Shown piece by piece: positions 25,954 to 37,714 of a stretch of 64,000 nt of DNA. The DNA lies in the NCBI GenBank assembly GCA_964247055.1, contig OZ176050.1:4650001-4714000 (forward strand). Reading direction: 5' to 3'. Position 1 is the first letter of the stretch. Each line of letters begins with the position of its first letter. Source of the stretch: Paragordius varius. Its lineage: Eukaryota > Nematomorpha. The notes below the pieces were generated by a model. That model saw nothing but the letters and a program-made list of their open reading frames with translations. It was not told the DNA's origin and did no database searches. Both the position numbers and the translations under genes were made by a program.

Positions 25954-26526
25954 TTAACACTTCGATTCAAATTGGAGTATCCAAATACCCCAGACTAAAT
26001 TTGATTTAGGATTTTTAAAGAACTACTGAAGGAAACGGTTCCAATTTAAATTTATGCTTTTATCCTAATAAAAATTATATAAATATGCCAAAATATATAA
26101 ATAAAATTTTGTTTTAAAAAGAGTTCCATGTCAAACTACTTCGACGCCATTTTTATTTTACTTATTGCAAATGTTAGCCTTCATTTAATTTTAAGGGTAA
26201 AATTAAAGCTGATTTTTTATTTGAATTACATCTAACATTGATAAAAATAGAAAAAGCGGTTTATTATTTTTCAATTTTACCATTGCACACATGTCACGTT
26301 GACTAAATTTTTACCTTTCGGTTTTAGCCTAAAATAAGTAATATCAAGCATTTTTGAATAAAATTTTTATATATTTCGGTTTATTAATGTTACATAAGTG
26401 CAAATTTTTGCCATGGTTTCTCCTTCTATATTTTTAAAAGAATTTAATTTTAAACAGGCCTGGGGTATTTATCTACCCCAATTTGAATCAAAGGACTATA
26501 ATGAATGTGTTGTATCCAAGTGTTAA
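25954..26526. mobile_element. TTAA-flanked MITE, copy B
   Basis: A diverged second copy of the element at 24673-25257, end to end in the same orientation: TTAACACTTCGATTCAAA at the left and CCAAGTGTTAA at the right, again bounded by TTAA. By eye the copies agree over their full length with scattered substitutions and small indels. Confidence 0.65.
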
Positions 26527-27443
26527 TGAAGTGATAAAATGATATTCCAAAATTTTACTAGATATAATCAAATGCCTTCTCCAAATAATTTATTTTAGTC
26601 ATTATTAATAATATATTATTTTTAATTTTGGAGAACCACGACCTAAAGAATCCGGGCGGATATTTGAAGCCCCAATCCTTATTTTGAGTAATACATAATT
26701 CCAAAGATACTTTAGATAAATATATGTATGTCAACAAATTATTTTAAATATATGGAGTATGAGTATGACTCAGGAAAAACCTTAATACATTTTGATTGGA
26801 TACTTTTTGGATTCGAAATTTTTTCTTTTTAAACACTATATGAAAAATAGCAATTATCAATTATTTCTAATTTGACATACGCTAAAAGATACAAAGTGTA
26901 TGCAACAATATAGCTCTCATTTAGATAAGTTAGATCTGAATAGAGGGATATCTCTTAAAAACTATATATTTCAAACCATAAACTTTTCTCATCAATATTT
27001 TGATAGTGGAATTTTAAAACTTTAAGAATATAGATGAGTTTCGTAAAGTAATACGACAAAAAAGTATGTTCAAAATCCGTTAAGTAATATCATTACTAAC
27101 CTTTATCAAGCGTAATCTGCATACATCCACATAAAATGAATCAAGATAATCATGATGTACAATAAAACATTTTTCTAAATTGATCTGGTAATATAGTACA
27201 TTAATGAATTCATCAGAAAATTAAAAAACCAGGTAAATACATTCCGTATTAATTTTTTTGTAACCATACAATAATTTTTTAACCGATTTGTATTGTGGTT
27301 TCGACTAAGTCACCGACGTGGGACAGGGCATAGCTATTTAATATAAAAATAATAAAACAAAAAATCTTATTCAACCCTTCTGGTTTTCTTTATTATTAAA
27401 CATATTTGCACTCTTATTTATAGTATTGTACAAAGTGGGGTAA

Positions 27444-27992
27444 TCTATATATTTATAAAAATAGAAAGTAGCGGCTTTGTGATCTGTTTCCGGAAAACCG
27501 GTCATCGAAAAAATATGATCATTAATGAATGCCCCGACAATATAGTCGCCCTTTTTTAAAAATAGAGCCCCAGTTCGGGTCCACACCGTGTGGAAAACCG
27601 CTTTTTTTGAAAAAAGAAGTCCACAAAAATAGTGCCTTTGAGACAATTTTTCCGAAAACGTGTTGGACCTTTCAATTTCAAATATGATTTTTTGTATTTA
27701 TTTTCGATTGCGCCGAACATAGTCGACTCGCTTTTTTTATATTAGGCCCTCTTTTTACCCGCTCCCCCCACCACAAAAATAATTTTTTTGAATCTATTTT
27801 TCGCACAAGTAAACAATATATTAGTATGAATGCCCCGTTTTGATATACCTATGAGATCATAGCTATTAAATATTGTTTCGAAATAATCCACTTATGTGGA
27901 TCATTTTATTGTCCCTTTTTTCAAATAGCCCCCGCCCCCCAGAAGTCCGAAGGACTTCCTTGGGCTGCGTAGTGGCACGAGATTTACGCTAG
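27444..27992 (+). mobile_element. Helitron-like non-autonomous element, short copy
   Basis: TC after a host A, CTAG before a host T, with the AAGTCCGAAGGACTT hairpin near the 3' end. It matches the copy at 566-2197 over the first 350 bases, then jumps to that copy's last 200 bases (TAAACAATATATTAGTATGA is shared), so the tandem array is deleted. Confidence 0.7.
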
Positions 27993-28081
27993 TCTTTATT
28001 ATAAAAGTTGATTTAATATGAATATACTCATATCTATATCATAACAATAATGTTGAATGCTTTCTTTGAAATTTCAGAAAT

Positions 28082-28700
28082 CTTGTAGGCCCATTCAAAG
28101 TCCAAACTAAAATTTTTAAAAATAATTCAATTTTGCCACCATTGAAGGCATTTCATAAAAGCTCATTGATAATTTAATTATTTAAATCGTTCTGGGATTA
28201 TTACAAAATGAGTGTTATAAAATTTTACTTTTTTATATCAAACCTATATATTAACATAAGCACAAAAGGGCTAATCGCTATCATAAAAATTTAAAACCAT
28301 AATTTAATTCACATGAATTCATAGGTTTAAAAATTTCTAGATGGTGGAATTCTACCCAGCGGCTAGTTTAAAAATGCACTGGGTAATCGTCTTTATAACG
28401 TGAAAGCAAAACCTTATATACATATGGTCTCCTTGGGTTTTCCGAGCCAAAAGTCCTGCCCATGGCCTAATTTTAAAAATGGGCTAATATTTTAGCAATT
28501 TAATGGAAGTACCCGTAACCACTATTGAGTTTACATAATTTACTAACCTGGCTTTGAAAATTTATTTGGTAGATTTTTTGCAAAAAAATGCATTTTATGG
28601 GAAGAGCGGCTGAATACAGTAGCATGTTAAAAGTGCCCGATTATATTCAGCGCATTTGTAAAAAAAGAAATTTGATTATTGATTTTGAATGGTCTACAAG
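28082..28700. mobile_element. Short-TIR element
   Basis: It starts CTTGTAGGCCCATTCAAAG and ends GATTTTGAATGGTCTACAAG, its near-perfect inverse, about 20 bp. A partial relative of the right end lies at 33633-33703 (CCCGACTATACTCGGCGCAT then TGAATGGGCCTAC). No coding sequence and no obvious target duplication. Family unknown. Confidence 0.5.
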
Positions 28701-28783
28701 TTTACTGGGACGATTTTTAAAGAATTTATGTGAATCAAACTGCTGATTTTAAAATTAATAATGATCCAAAATTAATTTGAAAA

Positions 28784-29798
28784 TCTATACACCTATAAAA
28801 ATGGAAAATGCTGGCTTTGTGATCTGTTTCCGGAAACGCGGTAAACCCCGTCAAATCCAAACGTGGAAAAAATATAATCATTATTAAATGTCCCGACAAT
28901 AGCTTCGCCCTTTTTTTGAATTATGCCCCCAGTTAGGGCCCATCCCGTGTGAAAAACGGGTTTTTTTGAAAACAAGTCCACAAAAATCGTGTCTTTGAGA
29001 CAATTTTCCGGAGAACGTGTTGGACCATTCAATTTCACATATGATTTTTGTTTAATTATTTTCAATTGCGCTGAACGTCATCTCGCTTTTTTAATTTAGG
29101 CCCTCTTTTTACCCGCTCCCCCCGTAAAATGTCCTTTTAAAAACAAAGTCTAAAAAAATAATTTTTTGATTCTATTTTTCGCCCAAGGTATGAGACCGTA
29201 AAAATTCAATAAAGATTCTGCGTACTGTTAAAAGGCAAAAATTTTAGTCAAGCGTTTCTTTGATGATAGTTGCTGAGTAAGGAGCTACCCTCGAAACACT
29301 CACCCGTCATATCAAAATAGCGTGCTTTTGGGGCTAAATTACAGAAATCCTATCAAGCCATATGGGTTCAATAGCTGCTTTCAGTATTACCAGTAAAAAG
29401 TCAAAAATTTTAGTTGAGCAGATTTTTTGATTTAGCCGTTAAATAGGCCCTTTACGCCCTAAAAATGCGCTATCATTGAATTATTATTTAGTTTTGACGC
29501 CATTCTTCCATAAACTATTAGGAATGAACGCTGATTCCAGGTATAAAGGCAAATTTTTTTATCTAACTACATTTTTATAATGGCCTCTAAGTAGTGGGTC
29601 GTACCCGCCTAAAACTGCGCCATCATAGCGTTACACCATGCCTTTGGAGCCAAATTTCAGAAAACTTATGAGACTATGTGAAACATTTTAAAACTTCGTG
29701 CCGCATAATAAAATTGCTTATAAAATCAAATATGCCTCCCCCCTCCCCCAGAAGTCCGAAGGACTTCCTCGGGCTGCGTAGCAGAGATTTACGATACT
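28784..29798 (+). mobile_element. Helitron-like non-autonomous element, third copy
   Basis: TC after a host A. It matches the copy at 566-2197 at its start, through part of the internal tandem array and at the end (GAAGTCCGAAGGACTTCCTC, GCAGAGATTTACG). The terminal CTAG is eroded (ACGATACTAT), so the right border is approximate. Confidence 0.6.
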
Positions 29799-32700
29799 AT
29801 ATATATGGCCAAAATAAAATGCATATCTAAGTTGAAGCCAATATCACAGTCACCTAAATTATTTATGGTTATCTCGCTCTGAGTAGAAAACTACAAAAGC
29901 TGAAAAATGTTAATAACTGTTTCAGTCAATTGTTTTAAATATTAATAAAAAAACACCTTTTCATGATAATGATGAAAAATATAAAAGTATATATATAAAC
30001 AATAAAAAGCTAAAAAGGATTGGTTGAAATAATATGACGAAAATATTAACGGAATAATTTAAAGACAAAAGAATATTTTTTATCGTTCATCAAAATAAAT
30101 TAAGGGTTTTAACCTTGATAAGTAAGATTATTCTTATGAAGTTTATTTCCAACAAAAAATTTATATGCAATAAAATCCCTTGTATTTGAGATTTTGGTAT
30201 TTTCTGACAACTCTTAGAATATTTAATAGGATATAACAATAATGATTACAAAATTTATTATTATATCTGTAAAAGTAAGTCATTTATTTATCTTTATTAC
30301 TTTACTCTATATACCGATCTTAAAAAATGTCCCTTTGTTTAAAAAACGCTGGTGATACAAAATAACTTAGTCAAAAATAACCTTCAACTACAAATATTTA
30401 TTGTAAAAAATTAATATAAGCGTATAATATACATTTTTTATTGGGTATGGATTAAATACTTTTAATGAAAAGGTAATTATAGAGTGACTTTCCAAAAAAT
30501 ATATATTTTTGGATAAAAAAATTAATTAAAACTAATAAAAGAACAATCAATATACCTTAAAATATATTATGATGATTTATCTTGTGTGAACCTTATTTTC
30601 AAAAACCAGAGCACTTTATAAAATTATTTATTTATTTATAAATAGAATTGAATGGTTATAAATAATTTATATTTTAATAATTATATATATATTCGGAATA
30701 ATTATAATTATGATTTATATTTTATGTCGATAGAAGAATTTGGTGCCGTTTATGGAATTACGGAGGCGAAAATATAACTGAAAATTGATAAATTTCTTAG
30801 AATATATATGACAAATCGTTAAAATTAAATATATTAATTGCTTTTAGATTAGGCTTATTTATATATTAAATTGTTACTATAAATTCTGCACAACCTAAAC
30901 GATACGTATAAAATTTTATCATTTGATCAATTTTTTGGTTGTTATAAATTTTTATAAATAATTAATATTTTTTCAGAAATCAATCAATCAAAAATGTTTT
31001 TATCATATTTCTTATGGATAGTCCAACAAGATATTTGACAAAATTGAAACTAAGGACAGATAAGACAAAAGGTATATATATAATTTATACAATAATTGTA
31101 ATTAATTCAATTTAGCTGTGATATTTTTTTTTCAAATTAATCAGAATTTTTGCTTAAAAATCTCTTCGAAAATTTCTTAAAATATAATTATATGGAAATA
31201 AAATTGCTAGAATTTAACCGCAAATAACACTTATCTGTTAAAATATTTTTTTTTCCAATTTGGCACATGCATTTGTAAAGCCTACGCATCTAATTAAATA
31301 AAAATGAATGGAAAAAATTATGATGACCTTTCTAAAAATATTTATAATAATAAAAACAGTAAAAGTGTTAGATCGATAGTATTATAGATTGTTGTTTCAA
31401 TTTTAAGTGTAAAAAAGTTTAAAATTATTTTATTAAATAAGAATAACCTGATCCTTTACTTTTAGTTAGGCATCTATCTATTAATTTAATTTTTAAATCT
31501 AATATTTTTTCGGTATATTTGTCGTCTAATCATAAAGTTGAATCAAATAATTGTACCAAAAATAATCAGTGTTAATAATTAATGCACGCGAAGCGGTTAA
31601 TAACTTTTTTTCACAAAACCAAATCCAATTTGTTTGAATCCTTTTAGTAATTTTATAATTTTGAAAATTTTTTATTTATATGAAACTGAATAAACATTCT
31701 GTTCTTATGTAGAATGGGTCCGTATATTTTAAATCAAATCCTCTAAATTTAAAATATTTACATTTTTTGGAATATTTATAATAATATAAGTTTTGGAGTT
31801 TTAGTTAAAAAACTAAGCTTACTCATTGAATTGCTATAATGTTTAATATCAAATTCATTTATAAAATTAATGTTGCGTTTTTAAATGTGTAATCATGCAC
31901 AACTTGCTCTAACAAAAATCCCAGCTCAAAAAAAAATTAAATAAAAAATTATTTTGGTTTACATTACATAAATCAAGCAGCAACCCTTGTGCCTTTGTTT
32001 GGTCCTTGATTATTATTTTTTCTTAATATAAAACAGAAAAAAGATGGAAAAATTATGCAAACTTCTGTCATTTTGTTTTAACAAAGATCCTAATAATTTT
32101 AATATTTAATATTTTTTTGCATGTGGATCCATTGTTATCATTCTTCATTACAAGGTTTTTGTAAAACTTACTAGAAAAATTTTGCATTAGAAAGTTAGAG
32201 ATAGGAACTGTGGTGTTTTAAAGAGAGACGATACATTTTATATTGGTCAATCAGGTTGTATTTGTTTTATGAAAAAAATTTCTAGACAACTTCAAAAATT
32301 TTGCCTAAAAAATTTAAACGAAAAAAGTTAATTTATATTGATAGGTAGTTTTTTACAAGGGTTCCATATGTTGTGTACATCAGTTACAAATGCTTATATA
32401 AATTTATTGTTCTTATTTTGGACTAAAATTTATATTTAATTAAAATTTTGTCCTTGAAAACAAAAAATTACAAGAGACATATAAAGATAGTAGAAAAAAT
32501 TATTTTTTAACCTGAAATCGCTAAAAATATTATTTAAATTTCATGTAAATGCGAACAAATGCAAATTTCACACTTTTTTAAAATTAATTAGCAAAAAACT
32601 TCTCCTTTCTCAATGTTAACCATAAAAATAATTAAATTTATTTTGGAAATTTTTTTGGAGCGGATATATTATTTACAAAAAATTAATTTAATTTTTTTAA

Positions 32701-33632
32701 TTAAACAACGAATACCGAATATTAACATCCAAATGTACTGTTTTAACTAAGTATTTAATTCTAATTTAAAATCTCTCTATTTTGAGACAATACCATAGTT
32801 GTAAGTTACCTTATCTCCAATAATTTTGGTTTATTGCAAAAACTTAATAAAAATGATTTTATTGGGAATTAGAAAACAGATTGTCCATAATCTATATAGT
32901 TTTGTAAAAATAAACTATCATAACACTACGGTACTTCATCGTAAAAAAACTTTAAACACAGTTTTTATGCATGATAAATATAGCTGATCATGATAGTTAT
33001 TGGGTTTTTTCCCCTCTTAATAAAATATTTTATTACATCCAATTGGAAATATAATTTTTGATGTCATATCATCGTCATCAAAATTACATATAGAGTATAT
33101 AGTTATAGTCATGTAACAATTTAAAGTCAAAACTGACGAATACTACTTTTTGCCTGATATAATTTAACCAAATAGTCCTTTGGGATTGGAATGAGCTTTT
33201 TTTATAAAAAAACGTAACGCGTATAATGATAATGTAAAATGGAAATTTTTGAATGGAACTATAAAAATTTAAATGTGTATTGTGGTATTATTATCCATGG
33301 AAATATGGTTGAAAATAACTTTTTTTGGTAAAATTTAATTTATTTTCCTTATCCCTAATAAATTTTGATTTCGATGCAGAATTATACGCAAAAGCTCCAT
33401 TTTTATAAAAACTAGCTGCGCGCGTCGCTGTGCCCTAGTTGAAAAGATATTAAGCAATAAAATGTGCATTAGGAAATGGGAATATCAAAATTTTATAAAA
33501 ATACTCTTTACCATAGTCTGTTTTATTGGTGCAATAAATTTATGGCCATTACGCAATTACGCTAACAAACTAATTTATTATAAAAAATCAAAAAACCTCG
33601 AATCTAAATCAAATCTAAAATTAAGCTTTGAT

Positions 33633-33703
33633 AAAGGCCCGACTATACTCGGCGCATTGAATAAATGACAAATTCTCATTGATTTTGAATGGGCCTACTA
33701 CAT
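33633..33703. repeat. Fragment related to the 28082-28700 element
   Basis: About 70 bases align by eye with 28632-28700: a GCCCGAYTATAYTCRGCGCA core, a shared A-rich part, then GATTTTGAATGG. No second terminus was found, so this is a solitary end. Confidence 0.5.
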
Positions 33704-36085
33704 GTTAAAAAATTGCATAAAAGCCTACATTTTAAATTTTTATCATATGATGTAAATAGATAAATAATTATATAGACAATATTATTGAAATTATAATATT
33801 TTATACGCTTGTTCAATAAACATATGGGATATAATTATATATTTTTAACTGACGAGGAGATTTTTTGCGTAAAATATTATTTTACCGGGGTCTTCTATTG
33901 AGACAAATTCCAAAAAGTGCCCATGCTTGGTGCAACAGTAAAAGAAATGTTTGATGCAACAATCAATAGGGTTACATGTTTCACGGAAAACGTATAGTTA
34001 AGCTTTTTTATTTAAGAGTGGATTTTACATCAGATATGATCTGTCCGATGGCAAATACAAAAAGAGGCTCGACTAAATTTTTTGACTTAAATCGGTAATA
34101 CCTAAGATTATTTATATAATCTCATCAATTAATTTGCATCAACTTCTCCTTTTATGGCGGCACATTTTACAAAGGGTGGAGTCTAGCAGTTAATATAATG
34201 CATTGAACTAAAATTTTTGCCTTTTCATTAACTTATAACTGAAACCACTATTAATTTTATAGAGTCTGATTATTTGAGCGCAAATTGATTCAAATTTTGA
34301 TTTTTTTTACCTTTTTTACGGAGAGTTCAGAAAATTATTCCATAGCCCCCTAATTTTTATTAATATTTTCCTTCAAATAAAGTCAAAACTAGGATCCATA
34401 ATTAATTATGAGTACACTACGATTTTAATTAATATTCTGGTAAAGTAATAGACAATAGTAGTCACTAAGCAAATTTGTGTGCCACACCTAAAACATTAAT
34501 TAAACAAAAAATATCATATTAAAAATTTATAATAATGCAGATATCCAAATTTTTGAAATCCGATAGATTTCTTTAATAACGTTGCCATAAACTGACTTTG
34601 AATAAAAATTTGAATGAACTAAATATAAATTCTAATATAACTGATTAAAATTAATTTTTTTGTATAAAATGATATTCATTTGTCATACATAACTTAAATA
34701 AAATGTAAAAATAAATGTCGCAATTGATGATTTTGTACACTAAAGAATTAATTTTGTTAAATAAAACAAAAGCGCATTTATACAGTAGAAACAATTGCAT
34801 CTTATATAACGATTACCATAAAACACTTATAATAATTTGATGAGTTGTCTCTTTTATTCTCCATATTATATTTATAACAAAATATTTTTAATTACAAAAA
34901 ATAATAATTTTATTCAAATAGCAACAATCTATATTTTTATTCTTTGCATATAAGCATATCACTTCTGTCTGAAATTAAATAATTTTAATCAATAATATTT
35001 GCATTGTACCGTAAATACATTATATTAGAAAGATGATTCAAATTTCCATATAATTTGTTAAACAAAACATTACCTTTAGTGAATCCATGACATAACTAAA
35101 GTTGATTGATAAATTATTATCCTAAATTTGTCTGATGTTAAAAACTTTTTAAAGAATAAAAAAATTAAATTTTAAGCGTTTTAAGCTTATTTTAGTGTCT
35201 TAAACTTTTTTATATTATGTTAAGAAATATTTCAATTCAAGGTATTACATTATTTACACAACTGTTCAATTTATAGGGATTACATATGTTCCAATAACAA
35301 TTTTGCTTTCAAAAATATATTTTTGGAGTTTTAAATTTTAGTAATACGGCTAATTTTTTCCAATTTTAAATAAATTTTTATAGAAAAATGGTTTAAATTG
35401 TGTTAATTTCTATTTTTATTTTAATTATTTATTTCAAAAAACAATCAAAAGAGATTGATTCTACATGCGCTGCTATTTTCTGCGTATATATTTTTTTATT
35501 ATTATATTAAAACATAAACCGTTAATATTATTATATAATCTTTATCCTTTCTATCGGATATGATATCACTTCGTTGTAGTCAGGAAAAAAATCATTTTTT
35601 AATTATTTTTACAGCATAAAATTATTTTCATTTATATTTATATTGAGGATACTTTAATTGATTTTTTTGTATTAGAAGACACTAAAATTTAACACTTACA
35701 GCGAAATAACATACAAACACACACACCTGTGGACAATGCAATATTTTTTATTCACAAAATGGATATTTATAGGTTATAAATTTTTTTTGGTTATTTTGTA
35801 TAATCCCCTATTACTGCACACAAAACCATGAAAGTGGTTAAAAAAGCATGCCAAATGTACCCATGAATTTATTCCTTAATAATCATATCGAAATAGCGAA
35901 TTTGACAAAATTCTCAAAATCTAACTGCATCAATATAAATATAATCAATTTAATACGATTTTACTCTTTCTTTCATATTTAGAGCATATCATATATCCTA
36001 TTGGGTATACTAATTCTGTGAAAAATTAATCATATATGCTATCACTACTGCCTTTTTAACCGAAATACATAAATTATCTTTTGCG

Positions 36086-37714
36086 ATGAAGAATAGCGTA
36101 GCGGCCGATATGAATATTCTAAACACCGTTAGATTTCTGGTCCAAAAAATTTGTTTACCCATAATCCTATGTATTGGGATCCCAGGGAATTTATTTACTC
36201 TCGTTATTCTATCGAGGCATCATATGAAATCGTCAACCAATTTCTACTTGGCTTGCTTAGCGCTTGCTGATATGTTTTACCTTATATTCTCTTTCATGTT
36301 AAGCTTACAGCATTATGAAGGGATACGGACACAATGGTGGTACCTGAAATATTCGATAGCAGGATACCCCTTGACTGATATATGCAGTAATGCTTCGGTT
36401 TGGATAGTTGTTTCCTTTACCGCAGAACGATTCATAGTCATAAATGACCCGATAAAGGGTAAAATTCGGTGTACGCTTAAAAAAGCCCAAATCCTAGTTT
36501 GCATAGTATTTATTGTGGCGGTTGCGGCGACATTGCCGACATTTTTTGAACGTACCGTTACTGAAGTAATTACGGACAACCAAGTAGATTTTTTTACACC
36601 AGACCTAATTGAATTCAACAATTACACGACACAATCTCCGCTCATTTTCACTGTCACAACAACACCGATTGTAGTACAACACGAAAATAATTTATCATTC
36701 TATGAACCAAATCTTGACCATAATACCTTAAGTACAAATATTAAAGCAACACCGAGTTATAACATATCTCACGATTCTTTACTACTAAAATCTAACAATT
36801 ATTCACTAACAAGGTATCCCAGCAAGCACCGAAAATATCAATTAGCCTTTACTCCCTTATTCCATAATGAACGGTATCAAACTGCTTATTTTTGGTTTAC
36901 GAGTGTTTTCTTTTGCTTTTTTCCGTTAAGTTTACTTTTAATATTTAACACTCTCCTAGTCATTTGGATTAAAAAATCGTCGGCCCTACATCGAAAATTT
37001 AACAAAACGTTAACGATAAAAAGTAATCCTCACAATGTGTTATTGGAACAAACCAATAAGAGAACATTTACTCTGAGAGCAAGTAAAACGTCAAAAAAGA
37101 CATTATCAGGTTCATATGCCCAAGAAAATCGAATAACTTTTATGCTTTTCATAGTGGTTCTCGTATTTACCATCTGTCAACTCCCTTCAGCCATATTGCT
37201 TTTGGCTTTTCTCCTGAGGCCAGCAAAACAGGAACTCATCACTTGGCGACTTATGAATAATTTTGCTAACTTACTCATGGCCATACATGCGTGCCTAAAC
37301 TTCATACTATACTGTTCCCTGAATCGAAAATTTCGCCTAACATTTTCGACTCTTTTTTGCCCGTGTTTACGGCACATAAAAATTTTGAGCCGACAAGATA
37401 CTGATACGTCGGCTGGATACAAAAATGAAGGGGGCGTCGAAAAAACTACCATACACCCAACGTTTACCATGATAAAAAGTTCATCTTTTACTAAAAACAT
37501 TTCACCAACCATTACATTCGTCAAAAATACTACCAACAAAAAAAAGAAGAATAAAGACAGCTACAATCGCTTAACTCAAATCAATGATGGAAATGAAACT
37601 GTAAAACCAAAATCTAACCCTAATCACACTTTCCCCAAAAATCAAATTAAGTTTGGGAAAACGCCTTTGGTACATTTGTTGGAAGAGGTCGAGAATGAAT
37701 CTGAAAAAGGTTAA
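36086..37714 (+). CDS. Class A peptide-type G protein-coupled receptor
   Basis: 542 residues in one exon. Seven membrane segments: about 18-40 (GIPGNLFTLVILS), 52-75 (FYLACLALADMFYLIFSF, with the conserved Asp), TM3 (ASVWIVVSFTAERF, ERF in place of DRY), TM4 (ILVCIVFIVAVAATLPTFF), TM5 (VFFCFFPLSLLLIFNTLL), TM6 (FMLFIVVLVFTICQLPSAI) and TM7 (LMAIHACLNFILYCSLNRK, NFILY for NPxxY). The MKSSTNFYLACLALAD stretch and the YP...ASVW pattern before ERF resemble invertebrate FMRFamide-type peptide receptors. ECL2 is long (about residues 155-265) with several N-glycosylation sequons and no Cys. The C-tail is about 120 residues, rich in Lys, Ser and Thr. The ligand cannot be read from sequence. The start is the first ATG; a second Met lies eight residues on. 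An intronless gene here, where neighbours are spliced, could reflect retroposition. Confidence 0.88.
   Translation: MKNSVAADMNILNTVRFLVQKICLPIILCIGIPGNLFTLVILSRHHMKSSTNFYLACLALADMFYLIFSFMLSLQHYEGIRTQWWYLKYSIAGYPLTDICSNASVWIVVSFTAERFIVINDPIKGKIRCTLKKAQILVCIVFIVAVAATLPTFFERTVTEVITDNQVDFFTPDLIEFNNYTTQSPLIFTVTTTPIVVQHENNLSFYEPNLDHNTLSTNIKATPSYNISHDSLLLKSNNYSLTRYPSKHRKYQLAFTPLFHNERYQTAYFWFTSVFFCFFPLSLLLIFNTLLVIWIKKSSALHRKFNKTLTIKSNPHNVLLEQTNKRTFTLRASKTSKKTLSGSYAQENRITFMLFIVVLVFTICQLPSAILLLAFLLRPAKQELITWRLMNNFANLLMAIHACLNFILYCSLNRKFRLTFSTLFCPCLRHIKILSRQDTDTSAGYKNEGGVEKTTIHPTFTMIKSSSFTKNISPTITFVKNTTNKKKKNKDSYNRLTQINDGNETVKPKSNPNHTFPKNQIKFGKTPLVHLLEEVENESEKG

Larger units (their letters stand above)
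24577..36085. other. Gene-free AT-rich region with scattered elements
   Basis: 11.5 kb between the INTS7 start (-) and the GPCR start (+), the largest gene-free stretch here. It holds two TTAA-flanked MITEs (24673-25257, 25954-26526), two Helitron-like copies (27444-27992, 28784-29798), a short-TIR element (28082-28700) and a related fragment at about 33633-33703. From about 29800 to 36085 I see only low-complexity AT-rich sequence, apart from a small GC-rich patch near 33415-33437. No open frame there exceeds about 70 codons or resembles a protein. It should include the INTS7 promoter just upstream of 24576 and the GPCR promoter. Confidence 0.7.

Noticed and set aside
33462-33668. 68-codon frame starting MCIRKWEYQNF
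   Set aside because: It overlaps the element fragment at 33633-33703 and the GC-rich patch; no support as a gene.
37177-37539. 120-codon minus-strand frame
   Set aside because: Shadow of the GPCR, which is clearly coding on the plus strand.
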